Shown: positions 36,843 through 45,699, numbered from the stretch's first letter. The stretch is DNA of 64,000 nt from Psychrobacillus sp. FSL K6-2836 (GCF_038003085.1 NZ_JBBOOM010000001.1:558001-622000); one strand, 5' to 3'. The notes: generated by a model from the letters alone, not told the origin. A program made the numbers and translations.

Positions 36843-36969
36843 GTGCCCAGATTTTGAATTGTGCTTAGGCCTGCTTGATGCAGGTCAGTTAACCAACGTC
36901 ATGTATACGACATTTTTTAAGCTAACAACATTCTAAGATCCGTTCAAAATCTGTGACATCCTCCGGAGG
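36843..36969 (-). promoter_or_regulatory. Structured 5' leader of rnjB (candidate cis-regulatory RNA)
   Basis: On the minus strand CAGATTTTGAA (36953-36943) pairs perfectly over 11 bp with TTCAAAATCTG (36858-36848), enclosing CTTAG/CTAAG and a small hairpin CCTGC-ATCAA-GCAGG. Just 5' is CCTCCGGAGG, whose CCTCC could instead pair with the rnjB Shine-Dalgarno GGAGG (36817-36813). Earlier in the leader, GTTAACTT/AAGTTAAC and ATCTCTC/GAGAGAT can also pair. I do not recognise a known riboswitch class. Confidence 0.5.
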
Positions 36970-37125
36970 CTTAACCTTTCAGCTAGTGCTAGTACTCACT
37001 GAATTGTTATTACATATTAGTATTAATCTCTCCGCTTTTGTCAGTAGTGAGAGATATCTATTCCTACGTTAACTTGCTCATTTTTTTGCTGAAGAAGTTA
37101 ACCCGACCAACATCCACTAATTTTC

Positions 37126-37154
37126 ATTATATCGGACGTCAACGATTCACACAA
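37126..37154 (-). promoter_or_regulatory. rnjB promoter
   Basis: -35 TTGTGT (37154-37149), 17-bp spacer, -10 TATAAT (37131-37126) on the minus strand. It implies a 5' leader of about 310 nt. Confidence 0.65.
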
Positions 37155-37156
37155 AT

Positions 37157-37191
37157 AAAAAAAAGGCTGAAATAGGAAATCTTCAGCCTTT
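37157..37191 (-). terminator. Intrinsic terminator after dapA
   Basis: A perfect 10-bp stem, AAAGGCTGAA/TTCAGCCTTT, followed by a T-run on the minus strand. Confidence 0.9.
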
Positions 37192-37200
37192 CCGCCAAAA

Positions 37201-38082
37201 TTATTTAGTATTCAAGTATTGTTCCCAAATTATATCAAATTCCCGTTTTTCATTTTCGGCCATTTCAACAAGAGGTAGTCGTAAGTTACCCGCTTCAATT
37301 CCCACCTTAGAAAGTGCATATTTTACAACGATCGGATTGGGATGTTTAAATAACGCCTGTATTATCGGCAATAATGATTGATGAATTCGTGCAGCCTCCG
37401 AATGATTACCATTCTGAAAAGCTACAATCATTTTCTTCATATCATTTCCAACAATATGAGAAGCAACCGAAACTATACCGGAGCCTCCAATTGCTAGTAA
37501 TGGAAGAGTGAGTGAATCATCTCCACTATATACTTCTAAATCACCTTTTGTTTTAGTCATAATTCTAGTCATCTGATCTAAATTGCCACTAGCTTCTTTT
37601 AGAAATTTAATAGTTGGAATTTGACTTAACGTTACAACTGTTTCCAACTCCATATTTATTACTGAACGACTTGGAATATTGTAAACGATAATTGGTAAAG
37701 TTGTTGCATTTGCAATAGTTGCAAAGTGGGCAATCAACCCTCGTTGATTTGGTTTATTGTAATATGGTGTGACGATCATTAGTCCATTTACTCCTAAAGC
37801 CTCAGCCTTTAGAGATAAGTCAACAGATGCTGCTGTATTATTACTTCCTGTACCTGCAATAACAGGAACTCTATTATTCACTTTTTCAACAACGAATTTC
37901 AGCAAATTTAGTTTTTCTTCTGTTGATAGAGTAGGAGATTCTCCTGTTGTTCCGCTAATGACAAGGGAATCAGTCCCTGTCGCAAGTAAATGTTCGATTA
38001 ATAATTCTACCTGTGCATAATTGATAGAACCGTCTGTTTGAAATGGGGTAACCATTGCCGTAGCAATAGAACCTATATTCAT
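37201..38082 (-). CDS. dapA: 4-hydroxy-tetrahydrodipicolinate synthase
   Basis: A 293-residue TIM-barrel aldolase that condenses pyruvate with aspartate semialdehyde, the branch point to lysine, diaminopimelate and, in spore formers, dipicolinate. The Schiff-base lysine is K162 in IKFLKEASG, the catalytic tyrosine is in IIVYNIPSR, and the substrate loop is SGTTGESPTL. It starts a few bases after asd, with AGAGGTG upstream, so the two form an operon. The aspartokinase gene dapG that normally lies between them in B. subtilis is missing here. Confidence 0.96.
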   Translation of the reverse strand: MNIGSIATAMVTPFQTDGSINYAQVELLIEHLLATGTDSLVISGTTGESPTLSTEEKLNLLKFVVEKVNNRVPVIAGTGSNNTAASVDLSLKAEALGVNGLMIVTPYYNKPNQRGLIAHFATIANATTLPIIVYNIPSRSVINMELETVVTLSQIPTIKFLKEASGNLDQMTRIMTKTKGDLEVYSGDDSLTLPLLAIGGSGIVSVASHIVGNDMKKMIVAFQNGNHSEAARIHQSLLPIIQALFKHPNPIVVKYALSKVGIEAGNLRLPLVEMAENEKREFDIIWEQYLNTK

Positions 38083-38084
38083 TT

Positions 38085-39131
38085 TTACACCTCTTTTAAT
38101 ATACCTTCAGAAATAAGCGCTTCTGCAATTTGTATAGAGTTAAGTGCTGCACCCTTCAATAAATTATCTGAAACAATCCACATATGAAAACCTTTATCAT
38201 TCGAAGGATCTTTTCTTAAACGTCCTACAAATACATCGTCCTTATCCTCAGCGTAATATGGCATAGGGTACAGTTGTTGATCAGGAGCATCCTGCAAGGT
38301 AATACCTTTAGTATCTGAAAGAAGTTGTTTTACCTGTTCAAGAGTGACGTTCTCTTGTTCTACTTCGATATATACAGATTCAGAATGTCCCGTCACAACC
38401 GGTACCCTTACACATGTAGCTGCGATTGCAAGATTTGGTAATGACATAATTTTTTTCGTTTCATTCATCATTTTATGTTCCTCAAATGTAAAACCATCTT
38501 CGGTGAATATATCAATTTGAGGGATTACATTTCCTGCAATAGGATAATGTTTTTCAGCACTTTTCACTGGTAAAATTTCTGGTTTTGGCTGTTTGTTTTT
38601 TATACCTTCGCTTTGAGTTATCAATTCACTAATTGCGGCTGCTCCAGCACCCGATACTGCTTGATAGGTAGAAACGATAACTTTGTTTAAACCAAATTTC
38701 TGTCTAATAGGTTCAAGTGCGCAAACCATCTGAATAGTAGAACAATTCGGATTAGCAATAATCCCAGTTTGTTCATGCAACGCTTGTTTATTTACTTCTG
38801 GAACGATTAGCGGCGTATCTTTATCCATTCGGAAGGCACTTGTATTATCAATAACTATTGCACCTCTATTACTAGCTTCTTTTGCTAAAGCTTTAGATAT
38901 AGAACCACCAGCTGAGAAAAATGCTATGTCAACACCTTCAAAAGCCTCAGGTGTCGCTTCTTCAATTGTATAAGAGTTCTTATTTACTTCTACTTGTTTA
39001 CCTGCTGATTTTTTGGAAGCTAATAATTTTAATGTTGTATAAGGAAAACTTCTTTCTACCAATTTTTCGATAATTTTTTGACCGACTGCACCTGTCGCTC
39101 CTACTATTGCTACTGTATAACCCTGTGACAT
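38085..39131 (-). CDS. asd: Aspartate-semialdehyde dehydrogenase
   Basis: A 348-residue NADPH enzyme reducing aspartyl phosphate to aspartate semialdehyde. The nucleotide motif is GATGAVGQKI (residues 11-20) and the catalytic cysteine is C130 in NPNCSTIQM; the downstream GAGAAAISEL stretch and RVPVVTGHSE contain further active-site residues. TAGGAGGAG precedes the ATG. It supplies the DapA substrate and follows the dipicolinate synthase genes, so precursor supply and dipicolinate synthesis are linked by position. Confidence 0.96.
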   Translation of the reverse strand: MSQGYTVAIVGATGAVGQKIIEKLVERSFPYTTLKLLASKKSAGKQVEVNKNSYTIEEATPEAFEGVDIAFFSAGGSISKALAKEASNRGAIVIDNTSAFRMDKDTPLIVPEVNKQALHEQTGIIANPNCSTIQMVCALEPIRQKFGLNKVIVSTYQAVSGAGAAAISELITQSEGIKNKQPKPEILPVKSAEKHYPIAGNVIPQIDIFTEDGFTFEEHKMMNETKKIMSLPNLAIAATCVRVPVVTGHSESVYIEVEQENVTLEQVKQLLSDTKGITLQDAPDQQLYPMPYYAEDKDDVFVGRLRKDPSNDKGFHMWIVSDNLLKGAALNSIQIAEALISEGILKEV

Positions 39132-39178
39132 GAAAAGCTCTCCTCCTAGACCTATGCTATTTTTTGATATTGTATTAT

Positions 39179-39206
39179 ATTATACATGAAAATACATCTT
39201 CATCAA
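39179..39206 (-). promoter_or_regulatory. Promoter of asd-dapA
   Basis: -35 TTGATG (39206-39201), 16-bp spacer, -10 TATAAT (39184-39179) on the minus strand, starting inside the last dpaB codons. It allows vegetative expression independent of the sporulation genes. Confidence 0.55.
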
Positions 39207-39209
39207 TAT

Positions 39210-39797
39210 TTATAATTTATGAGTAATAAGTAGAGGCTGTAATTGTTGGAATTGAATTGCGTGTTCTACCGTTGGAACTATTTTCGCAAAGTCAGCGATG
39301 AGTGAGTTTGGTTTGTTATGAGGATTATCTTGGCCGAAGGGGATAAAGTATATATTTTTAGTAGAAAGTAGTTTCATAATGTTCATGCCATTCAATCCTA
39401 ATGCATCATTCGTGGATATTCCGAGCACTACCGGTTTACCATTTCGCAATGTAGCTTTTGCTGCCATTAGCACTGGCGAATCTGTTTGGGCGTTGGCCAG
39501 CTTACTGATAGAATTTCCAGTCATCGGAGCAATCACCATACAATCCAATGGATTGGTAGGACCAAATGGTTCTGCCTCTACAATTTTTGATACTACTTTA
39601 CTACCACTTGCCTCTTCTATTTTCTGTATCCATTCCTCACCTGTTCCAAAACGAGTTGCTGCAGTTAATACAGAATACGTAATAATAGGAACTACAGTTG
39701 CTCCTAGTTCCGTAAACTGTTTAATCATTGGGATAACTTCTTCATAGGTACAATGAGAAGCAGTTATTCCTAATCCTATTCGAAGATCTTTTAACAC
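39210..39797 (-). CDS. dpaB: Dipicolinate synthase subunit B
   Basis: A 195-residue flavoprotein-fold subunit (ITASHCTYEEVIP near the N-terminus, CMVIAPMTGNSISKLANAQTDSPV, KPVVLGISTNDALGLNGMNI). With DpaA it oxidises dihydrodipicolinate to dipicolinic acid in the mother cell, the calcium chelator of the spore core. The start is GTG, sharing one base with the dpaA stop codon, with GGAGGGGG upstream. Its presence marks the organism as a true endospore former. Confidence 0.94.
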   Translation of the reverse strand: MLKDLRIGLGITASHCTYEEVIPMIKQFTELGATVVPIITYSVLTAATRFGTGEEWIQKIEEASGSKVVSKIVEAEPFGPTNPLDCMVIAPMTGNSISKLANAQTDSPVLMAAKATLRNGKPVVLGISTNDALGLNGMNIMKLLSTKNIYFIPFGQDNPHNKPNSLIADFAKIVPTVEHAIQFQQLQPLLITHKL

Positions 39798-40597
39798 TAT
39801 TTTTCCCCCTCCAGTAAAGCCAGTTGAGATTGCACAGCCTTTGCTATTAAATATCCCGCATCTTTAGGGAAATACAAGCCTGGTAAGCTAGTAGAATGTT
39901 TATAATTTGTAGGGATCGAATCGGCTGACTCGAGTAGACATCCTGGATTTGAAGCTAGATCATACACTTTTTTAAATCTAGTCGTATCGGAAGGACTAAG
40001 CCATCTATATGGAATGGTATTAATCAGATAGGTCGAGAGTGAATCTTGATTTTTAACTACATGCTCAAATTGCTCTATCTGATACCCATAGCTTTTTGCT
40101 TCAAATAACTGGTGATCAGAACGAACCGAGATAACTACCTCGGCACCTAAATGATGCAGAGCAAAAGCCAGTCTTTTTCCTACTCTTCCGTAGCCTGTAA
40201 TGATGAATTTTTTGTTATAAATTGATTCGTTTTCGCTTCTATAAAAGTTATTGATGAATCCCTCTGCTGTAAGATTTGCATTTTCCCAAATCCACTGTTC
40301 ATCCTCTAAATAATAAAAAGCATGGACCTGGCTATTTTGTATTTCTTGTTCAATTTGCATATTCTTTTTTCCAACGAAAAGGAGAAGACATGACTCTGGC
40401 AAAACGAAAGAACTTTCTATTTGTAATGGTGGTATAGGTAAAAAGATAATGGTAGGCTGAAAATCGATTATTGCAGCTTTAAGTTCTTCCGTCCAAATCA
40501 TCGTTGGAAATATTTTCACATCTAGTAAGTTATCTAATGTTTCCTTTAAAAACGGTAGACGGGCATCTGTACCTATAATTGCACATTTTTTTTTCAC
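39797..40597 (-). CDS. dpaA: Dipicolinate synthase subunit A
   Basis: A 266-residue NAD(P)-binding dehydrogenase-like subunit; the Rossmann motif is FIITGYGRVGKRLAFALHHLGAEV, and the conserved C-terminal block DLASNPG...LPGLYFPKDAGYLIAKAVQSQL is intact. It is about 30 residues shorter than B. subtilis SpoVFA, mainly in the N-terminal domain, which diverges strongly. The GTG start overlaps the stop of the PRC-barrel gene (GTGA), so it is translated from the ymxH transcript. Confidence 0.93.
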   Translation of the reverse strand: MKKKCAIIGTDARLPFLKETLDNLLDVKIFPTMIWTEELKAAIIDFQPTIIFLPIPPLQIESSFVLPESCLLLFVGKKNMQIEQEIQNSQVHAFYYLEDEQWIWENANLTAEGFINNFYRSENESIYNKKFIITGYGRVGKRLAFALHHLGAEVVISVRSDHQLFEAKSYGYQIEQFEHVVKNQDSLSTYLINTIPYRWLSPSDTTRFKKVYDLASNPGCLLESADSIPTNYKHSTSLPGLYFPKDAGYLIAKAVQSQLALLEGEK

Positions 40598-40866
40598 GAA
40601 TATTCACTATTTCCAATTTCATTGTTTGCTTCATTAAACAGGATTCTATCTTTTCCAATAAGAATAATTTCTTCCCATGCAATAAATTCCTTTTTCTTGC
40701 CAGACTTATTGCCTTGAAAAAAAGATCCTGTTTTTTGAAAAACCTCGAACCCTTCAATCTTCCCATTCTCAGGATTGAAGAGTAATTCAGTGTCTGCTAG
40801 TTTGCCATATCTTGCCCCGTCCTTAACTTGGATAAGTTCTTTTTCTGCAAGTTCCGAAAGTAACAA
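40594..40866 (-). CDS. ymxH: YlmC/YmxH-family PRC-barrel sporulation protein
   Basis: A 90-residue protein with a single PRC-barrel domain (LAEKELIQVKDGARYGKLADTELLFNPENGKIEGFEV...IAWEEIILIGKDRILF). Members are found in spore formers; their molecular role is not established. The start is TTG with GGGGGAG five bases upstream. It overlaps dpaA by four bases, a tighter link than I recall for B. subtilis, where the two genes are separated. A possible sporulation promoter lies upstream. Confidence 0.88.
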   Translation of the reverse strand: MLLSELAEKELIQVKDGARYGKLADTELLFNPENGKIEGFEVFQKTGSFFQGNKSGKKKEFIAWEEIILIGKDRILFNEANNEIGNSEYS

Positions 40867-40899
40867 TCATTCTCCCCCTTATTGATTTCTATTTATATA

Positions 40900-40922
40900 T
40901 ATGCCATTTCACCGTACAAAGT
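40900..40922 (-). promoter_or_regulatory. Possible mother-cell (sigma-K/E type) promoter of ymxH-dpaAB
   Basis: AC at 40922-40921, a 17-bp spacer and CATATATATA, resembling AC-N16/17-CATAnnnTA but one base off in the -10. Expected from the gene content; weak by itself. Confidence 0.3.
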
Positions 40923-40939
40923 GAATTTTAAAAAATACA

Positions 40940-41370
40940 GATGCCCTTTAAGGTCAAAACCTGTATCTATTGTTTCCGGAGAGCTTTTGACAGAACTTAT
41001 TGCTATATTATTAACGAGTTGTTTTTTAGGAAAAACCGGGCAAAAGACTCCAGATCCTTAAAGTTCAAAACCTGTTTCTATCGTTTTCGAAGGGCTTTGG
41101 ACAGACCTTTTGCTATATGATTACCGAGTGAAATTTTAGGGATGCTAGTTGGTTGTGACCTCCGTCACAACCAACTAGCATCCCTTTTTTCGGTAATCTT
41201 ATGGCGTTTGTCTATCTGTCGCCCTCCTACAACTCTTAGAAACAGGTAAGTGCATTTTTGGATAACTAGAGAAAAGATACTATACTATTTATAGTAGAAG
41301 CTCTCGAAGATGCAATTTCGTTCGCTATTTCGCTTCTTCATTAGGTAAACACTTACTATTTCTCTATACT
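40940..41370 (+). repeat. Dispersed repeat family A, copy A3 (duplicated left arm)
   Basis: The left-arm motif AAGGTCAAAACCTGT..GAGCTTTTGACAGAAC occurs at 40950-41020 and again at 41058-41125. The centre (41139-41184) is a perfect 21-bp stem, with arms GGGATGCTAGTTGGTTGTGA and TCACAACCAACTAGCATCCC plus one further pair, around a short CTCC loop. The right arm CGGTAATCTTATGGCG..TCTGTCGCCCTCC mirrors the left. With the next entry it fills the 940-bp ymxH-mlpA gap; no gene seen. Confidence 0.8.
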
Positions 41371-41469
41371 TCCACTTGTATAATAGAAATTCTACTTCCA
41401 TCATCTCTTATCAAATAATGGCATCTCTAATTCAACAGCGATTACAAATGGTTTTATCACACTCTAAAA

Positions 41470-41770
41470 TTTGACCAACCTTATCATCTAAGTGATAAGC
41501 TATGCTAAATCTTCCAGTTGGGTACTACACACTGAATTATTGTAGTGAAAGGTGGCGACTCCAGCAGGATGAGTGAGACAGATAAGCCATCACATGCGAA
41601 CGCGCAAGCGGCGGTGATGGCTTATCGCTCACCCCACGGAGACCAACAGGATGTTGGTCACGAAGGCGTTGCCACATGATGTGGCGCACTTAGCCTTTGT
41701 ACCCCACCTGAAACGGAAATCAGCTGTTTTATTCATTCTTTAAAGTCCCATGAAACCAGTGTTCATATTA
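41470..41770 (+). repeat. Dispersed repeat family B, hairpin-rich copy
   Basis: The core runs from AGGTGGCGACTCCAGCAGG to CCCACCTGAAACGGAAATCAG. It holds three hairpins: GTGAG-GATAAGCCATCAC against GTGATGGCTTATC-CTCAC (41573-41632), GACCAAC-AGGAT-GTTGGTC (41641-41659), and AAGGC..GCCAC/GTGGC..GCCTT (41663-41697). The first stem differs from the one at 34886-34931 at two paired positions, both compensated. Confidence 0.8.
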
Positions 41771-41793
41771 CCATTTTATATAGTTATTTCATT

Positions 41794-41819
41794 AAAAAAA
41801 GACGATCATTTTTGATCGA
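41794..41819 (-). terminator. Compact terminator overlapping the mlpA stop codon
   Basis: On the minus strand CGATCA-AAAA-TGATCG followed by TCTTTTTTT; the TGA stop codon of mlpA is part of the right arm. Confidence 0.65.
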
Positions 41820-43035
41820 CTTTTGGTTTGATGATGGATACGGCAGGTTTGTGAGAAAATGTCTCTGCAGCAAGATCCATTACTGATTGTAATGTGACTT
41901 CATCAATTGATTCACTTACTTCATCTAATGAACGATGTTCTCCGTAGAGTAATTCATTTTTACCGTTACGGCTCATCCGAGCATTGGAACTTTCTAAACC
42001 AAGGAGTAAATTACCTTTTAGTTGCTCTTTTGCATTGGAAACTTCTGTTTCTGTAAACCCTTTTTCAAGGACTGATTGTATCGTTTGCTGAATAGACTCT
42101 GATAATTCCTCTAATTGATTGCTTGAGGTACCACCATAAATAGCAAGTGCCCCTGTATCTTCATAGGAAGAATGATAAGAATAGATAGAGTAAGCAAGAC
42201 CTTTTTCTTCTCTGATTTCTTGGAAAAGCCTAGATGACATACTACCGCCCAAAATATTGTTCATCACTACTAGGCTATAAATATTATCAGCTTTTACACT
42301 TAAACTTGGATAAGCTATACAAAGATGTGCTTGCTCTGTCTCTCGAAAGTTTTCCACATGCACTGCTTTCAATTTTGGAGTTGCCACATGTATATTTTCA
42401 TTATTTTTTTGGTCTAATCGACTAAATAATGTTTCGATATGCTGAATTAATCCTTCAGGAATATTACCTGCAACTGAAATGACAACATTTTCTGGAGTAT
42501 AATGTTTTTTCATGTAAGCAAGAATTGTTTCTTTTGTGAAACTATTCAATGTTTCCTCTGTTCCTAAAATAGGTGACCCTAGAGGATCATTTTCATACAT
42601 CGCTTGCCATAAATATTCGTGAACGATATCATCTGGTGTGTCTTCTACCATATTTATCTCTTCTAGAACAACCTGTCTTTCTTTCTCTATTTCATTTGCA
42701 TCAAATTGAGAATGGAAAAACATATCTGCCAGTATTTCTACTGCATGTTCTGCATGATGATCCAATACTTTTGCATAGTAGCACGTATTTTCTTTAGATG
42801 TGAAGGCATTTATATTTCCACCAATGCGATCGAATTCTTCTGCAATTTGCTTTGCTGTTCTAGTTTCAGTTCCTTTAAATAGCATATGTTCAATGAAATG
42901 AGTTAAGCCATTTTCTTCTGGCAGCTCATATCTTGACCCAGCTTGCACCCAAATCCCCACAGCTACAGAACGTACATATGGGATATGCTCAGACACAATT
43001 CGAAGTCCATTATTACATGTAATTTTGTTTATCAA
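41806..43035 (-). CDS. mlpA: M16 zinc peptidase MlpA/YmxG
   Basis: A 409-residue M16 protease like the mitochondrial processing peptidase beta subunit. The inverted zinc motif HFIEH is at residues 46-50, with the distal Glu in VVLEEINMVEDTP. In B. subtilis MlpA (YmxG) affects regulation of extracellular protease production; targets are not well defined. The start is TTG with GAGGTG five bases upstream. It lies downstream of pnp; the polysaccharide deacetylase gene ylxY that normally separates them is absent here. Confidence 0.92.
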   Translation of the reverse strand: MINKITCNNGLRIVSEHIPYVRSVAVGIWVQAGSRYELPEENGLTHFIEHMLFKGTETRTAKQIAEEFDRIGGNINAFTSKENTCYYAKVLDHHAEHAVEILADMFFHSQFDANEIEKERQVVLEEINMVEDTPDDIVHEYLWQAMYENDPLGSPILGTEETLNSFTKETILAYMKKHYTPENVVISVAGNIPEGLIQHIETLFSRLDQKNNENIHVATPKLKAVHVENFRETEQAHLCIAYPSLSVKADNIYSLVVMNNILGGSMSSRLFQEIREEKGLAYSIYSYHSSYEDTGALAIYGGTSSNQLEELSESIQQTIQSVLEKGFTETEVSNAKEQLKGNLLLGLESSNARMSRNGKNELLYGEHRSLDEVSESIDEVTLQSVMDLAAETFSHKPAVSIIKPKVDQK

Positions 43036-43066
43036 ATTAACACCTCTGTCTATTCTATTCGACTAT

Positions 43067-43108
43067 TTAAAAAGGTTGCCGTAGCTACATGGCTACGGTC
43101 AACCTTTT
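43067..43108 (-). terminator. Intrinsic terminator after pnp
   Basis: AAAAGGTTGACCGTAGC/GCTACGGCAACCTTTT (one bulge) followed by TTTAAATAG on the minus strand. Confidence 0.85.
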
Positions 43109-43129
43109 ATGTCGTGCTGATGTAATTGC

Positions 43130-45250
43130 TTATTTGTTTTCTTGTTGTTCAGCGCGTTCTTTTTCTTCTTTAATTACAACTTTACGAGATAAATTTACTC
43201 GACCTTGATTGTCGATTTCGATTACCTTCACTAGTAGCTCATCACCTAATTTAAGGACATCTTCGACATTTTTCGTACGTTCTTCTTGAATTTCCGAAAT
43301 ATGCAATAAGCCATCCTTGCCAGTGAATATTTCTACGAAGGCACCGAATTTTTCAATTCGTTTTACTTTTCCTAGGTAGTATTCGCCAACTTGGGCAACT
43401 CGTACAATGTTTTCGATAATTTCTTTAGCGCGTGCAATCATATCTTCATCGGCTGAAGCAATATAAATTGTACCGTCTTGCTCTGTATCAATTTTTACGC
43501 CGGTTTCATCAATGATTTTATTAATTTGTTTACCACCTGGTCCAATTACATCACGGATTTTATCCGGATTAATCTTAATAACGACAATCTTAGGAGCATA
43601 TTTTGACAACTTCTCACGTGGGTCAGAAATTGTTGCAAGCATGCTTTCTAAAATTTGCATACGTCCAATTTTTGCTTGTTCAAGCGCTTCTTCCAGAATT
43701 GATCTTGATAGTCCATCAATTTTAATATCCATTTGAAGTGCTGTAATTCCTTTAGACGTACCAGCTACTTTAAAGTCCATATCTCCAAGATGATCTTCCA
43801 TTCCTTGAATATCCGTTAAAATAGTATAGTTTTCGCCTTTTTTCACAAGTCCCATTGCAATACCTGCAACTGGTGCTTTTAGAGGAACACCTGCATCCAT
43901 CATAGCTAGCGTAGACGCACAAATACTAGCTTGTGATGTAGAACCATTCGATTCTAATACTTCTGCTACTAAGCGAAGTGTATATGGGAAATCGGCTTCA
44001 TCCGGAATAACTGCTTCTAAAGCACGTTCTCCTAATGCACCATGTCCAATTTCACGACGACCCGGAGCACGAATAGGACCAGTTTCTCCAACACTAAATT
44101 GTGGGAAGTTATAATGATGCATAAAGCGTTTCGTTTCTTCTAGACCAATACCGTCGATGATTTGAACATCACCTAAAGGTCCTAAAGTACATACACTTAA
44201 AGCTTGTGTTTGACCACGTGTAAACAATCCAGAACCATGTGTTCTAGGTAATACTCCAACTTCTGAAGATAATGGGCGGATTTCTGCAACTCCACGACCA
44301 TCAGGACGGATTTTGTCTTCTGTAATCAAACGACGAACTTCGTCTTTTACCATTGCGTCTAAAATTTCACGCACTTGCTTCAACGTTTCGTCCGTTGCTT
44401 CTTTTTCTGTATATTGTTCTAAAACTTCTGTTTTTACTTCCGTAATAGCATCTTCGCGAGCATGTTTTTCTTGAACTTGAATTGCTTGTACAAGTTTTGC
44501 TTCACAAATGCCCTTCACTTCTTCGAAAAGTACTTTATCTAACTCAAATAGAGGAATATCTTTTTTCGCTTTACCAACTTCAGCTACCACTTTTTCTTGG
44601 AATTCAATTAACTTGATAATTTCATTATGACCGAACATAATCGCTTCAAGCACTGTTTCCTCTGAAACTTCTTTTGCTCCAGCTTCAACCATGTTGATAG
44701 CGTCTTTTGTTCCAGCAACAGTAAGGTCTAGAGTACTCTTCTCCATTTGCTCAACTGTAGGATTAATAATTAGTTCTTCACCAATTAAGCCTACTTGTGC
44801 TCCCGCAATTGGGCCATCAAATGGGATATCTGAAACACTAAGCGCTAAAGATGAACCTAACATTGCAGCCATTTCAGATGAACAGTTTTGATCAACGGAC
44901 ATAACGATTGAAATAACTTGCACCTCGTTACGGAATCCATCTGGGAATAAGGGACGAATAGGACGGTCAATCAAACGACTAGTTAAGATTGCTCGTTCCG
45001 AAGGACGTCCTTCACGTTTAATAAATCCACCTGGAATTTTACCTACAGCATATAATTTTTCCTCATAGTTCACTGTTAATGGGAAGAAATCTAAATTCTT
45101 AGGATTTTTAGATGCAGTTGCTACAGATAATACAGTTGTATCACCATATCTTACTAATACTGCTCCGTTCGCTTGTTTTGCAAGTTGTCCTATCTCTACT
45201 TGCAACGGGCGTCCTGCCCATTCGTACGTAAATACTTTCTTTTCACTCAT
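43130..45250 (-). CDS. pnp: Polynucleotide phosphorylase
   Basis: A 706-residue phosphorolytic 3'-5' exoribonuclease, a major mRNA decay enzyme. Two RNase PH domains (N-terminal with [25 protein letters not shown]; second with [16 protein letters not shown] and [22 protein letters not shown]), then KH ([22 protein letters not shown]) and S1 ([21 protein letters not shown]) domains. Length equals the family norm. Follows rpsO as in most bacteria; each has its own terminator here. Together with RNase Y and RNase J2 in this window, much of the RNA-decay machinery is represented. Confidence 0.97.
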   Translation of the reverse strand: MSEKKVFTYEWAGRPLQVEIGQLAKQANGAVLVRYGDTTVLSVATASKNPKNLDFFPLTVNYEEKLYAVGKIPGGFIKREGRPSERAILTSRLIDRPIRPLFPDGFRNEVQVISIVMSVDQNCSSEMAAMLGSSLALSVSDIPFDGPIAGAQVGLIGEELIINPTVEQMEKSTLDLTVAGTKDAINMVEAGAKEVSEETVLEAIMFGHNEIIKLIEFQEKVVAEVGKAKKDIPLFELDKVLFEEVKGICEAKLVQAIQVQEKHAREDAITEVKTEVLEQYTEKEATDETLKQVREILDAMVKDEVRRLITEDKIRPDGRGVAEIRPLSSEVGVLPRTHGSGLFTRGQTQALSVCTLGPLGDVQIIDGIGLEETKRFMHHYNFPQFSVGETGPIRAPGRREIGHGALGERALEAVIPDEADFPYTLRLVAEVLESNGSTSQASICASTLAMMDAGVPLKAPVAGIAMGLVKKGENYTILTDIQGMEDHLGDMDFKVAGTSKGITALQMDIKIDGLSRSILEEALEQAKIGRMQILESMLATISDPREKLSKYAPKIVVIKINPDKIRDVIGPGGKQINKIIDETGVKIDTEQDGTIYIASADEDMIARAKEIIENIVRVAQVGEYYLGKVKRIEKFGAFVEIFTGKDGLLHISEIQEERTKNVEDVLKLGDELLVKVIEIDNQGRVNLSRKVVIKEEKERAEQQENK

Positions 45251-45369
45251 GTAATCTGGACTCCTCTCGACTTCAAAAACTCCTTAAAAAAAGGGTATAT
45301 ATTGGTTATATGTATCATAAGTAGTGTATCAAAAATCTTTAAACTATGCGAAGTTTTTTATGCAAAAGA

Positions 45370-45392
45370 AAAAGCGGGATAAATCCCGCTTT
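45370..45392 (-). terminator. Intrinsic terminator after rpsO
   Basis: A perfect 10-bp stem, AAAGCGGGAT/ATCCCGCTTT, followed by TTCTTTTGC on the minus strand. Confidence 0.85.
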
Positions 45393-45405
45393 CCTAAATC
45401 GAAGC

Positions 45406-45675
45406 TTATCGACGTAAACCAAGTTTTGCGATTAGATCACGGTAACGTGATACTTCGTTTTCACGTAAGTATTTTAACAAGTTACGACGACGTCCAACCA
45501 TTTTGAATAGACCACGACGTGAGTGATGATCTTTCTTATGAGTACGTAAATGTTCGTTTAAAGAGTTAATCTCTTCTGTAAGAATTGCGATTTGAATATC
45601 AGCAGATCCAGTATCACTTTCGTGAGTTCTGTACTCAGCGATTAATTCATTTTTGCGTTCTTGTGTAATTGCCAT
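45406..45675 (-). CDS. rpsO: 30S ribosomal protein S15
   Basis: An 89-residue primary 16S rRNA-binding protein of the central 30S domain. Family signatures are intact: [35 protein letters not shown] and [35 protein letters not shown] precedes the ATG. Its leader contains a short foldable region resembling the S15 autoregulatory leader of related Bacilli. Confidence 0.98.
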   Translation of the reverse strand: MAITQERKNELIAEYRTHESDTGSADIQIAILTEEINSLNEHLRTHKKDHHSRRGLFKMVGRRRNLLKYLRENEVSRYRDLIAKLGLRR

Positions 45676-45699
45676 GTTGTTTTCCTCCTAAAATTCTAG

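Noticed and set aside
36843..37131. Lysine riboswitch or T-box in front of rnjB
   Set aside because: Neither the lysine-box conserved core nor the T-box GGTGGNACCGCG sequence is present, and the gene is not an amino-acid gene.
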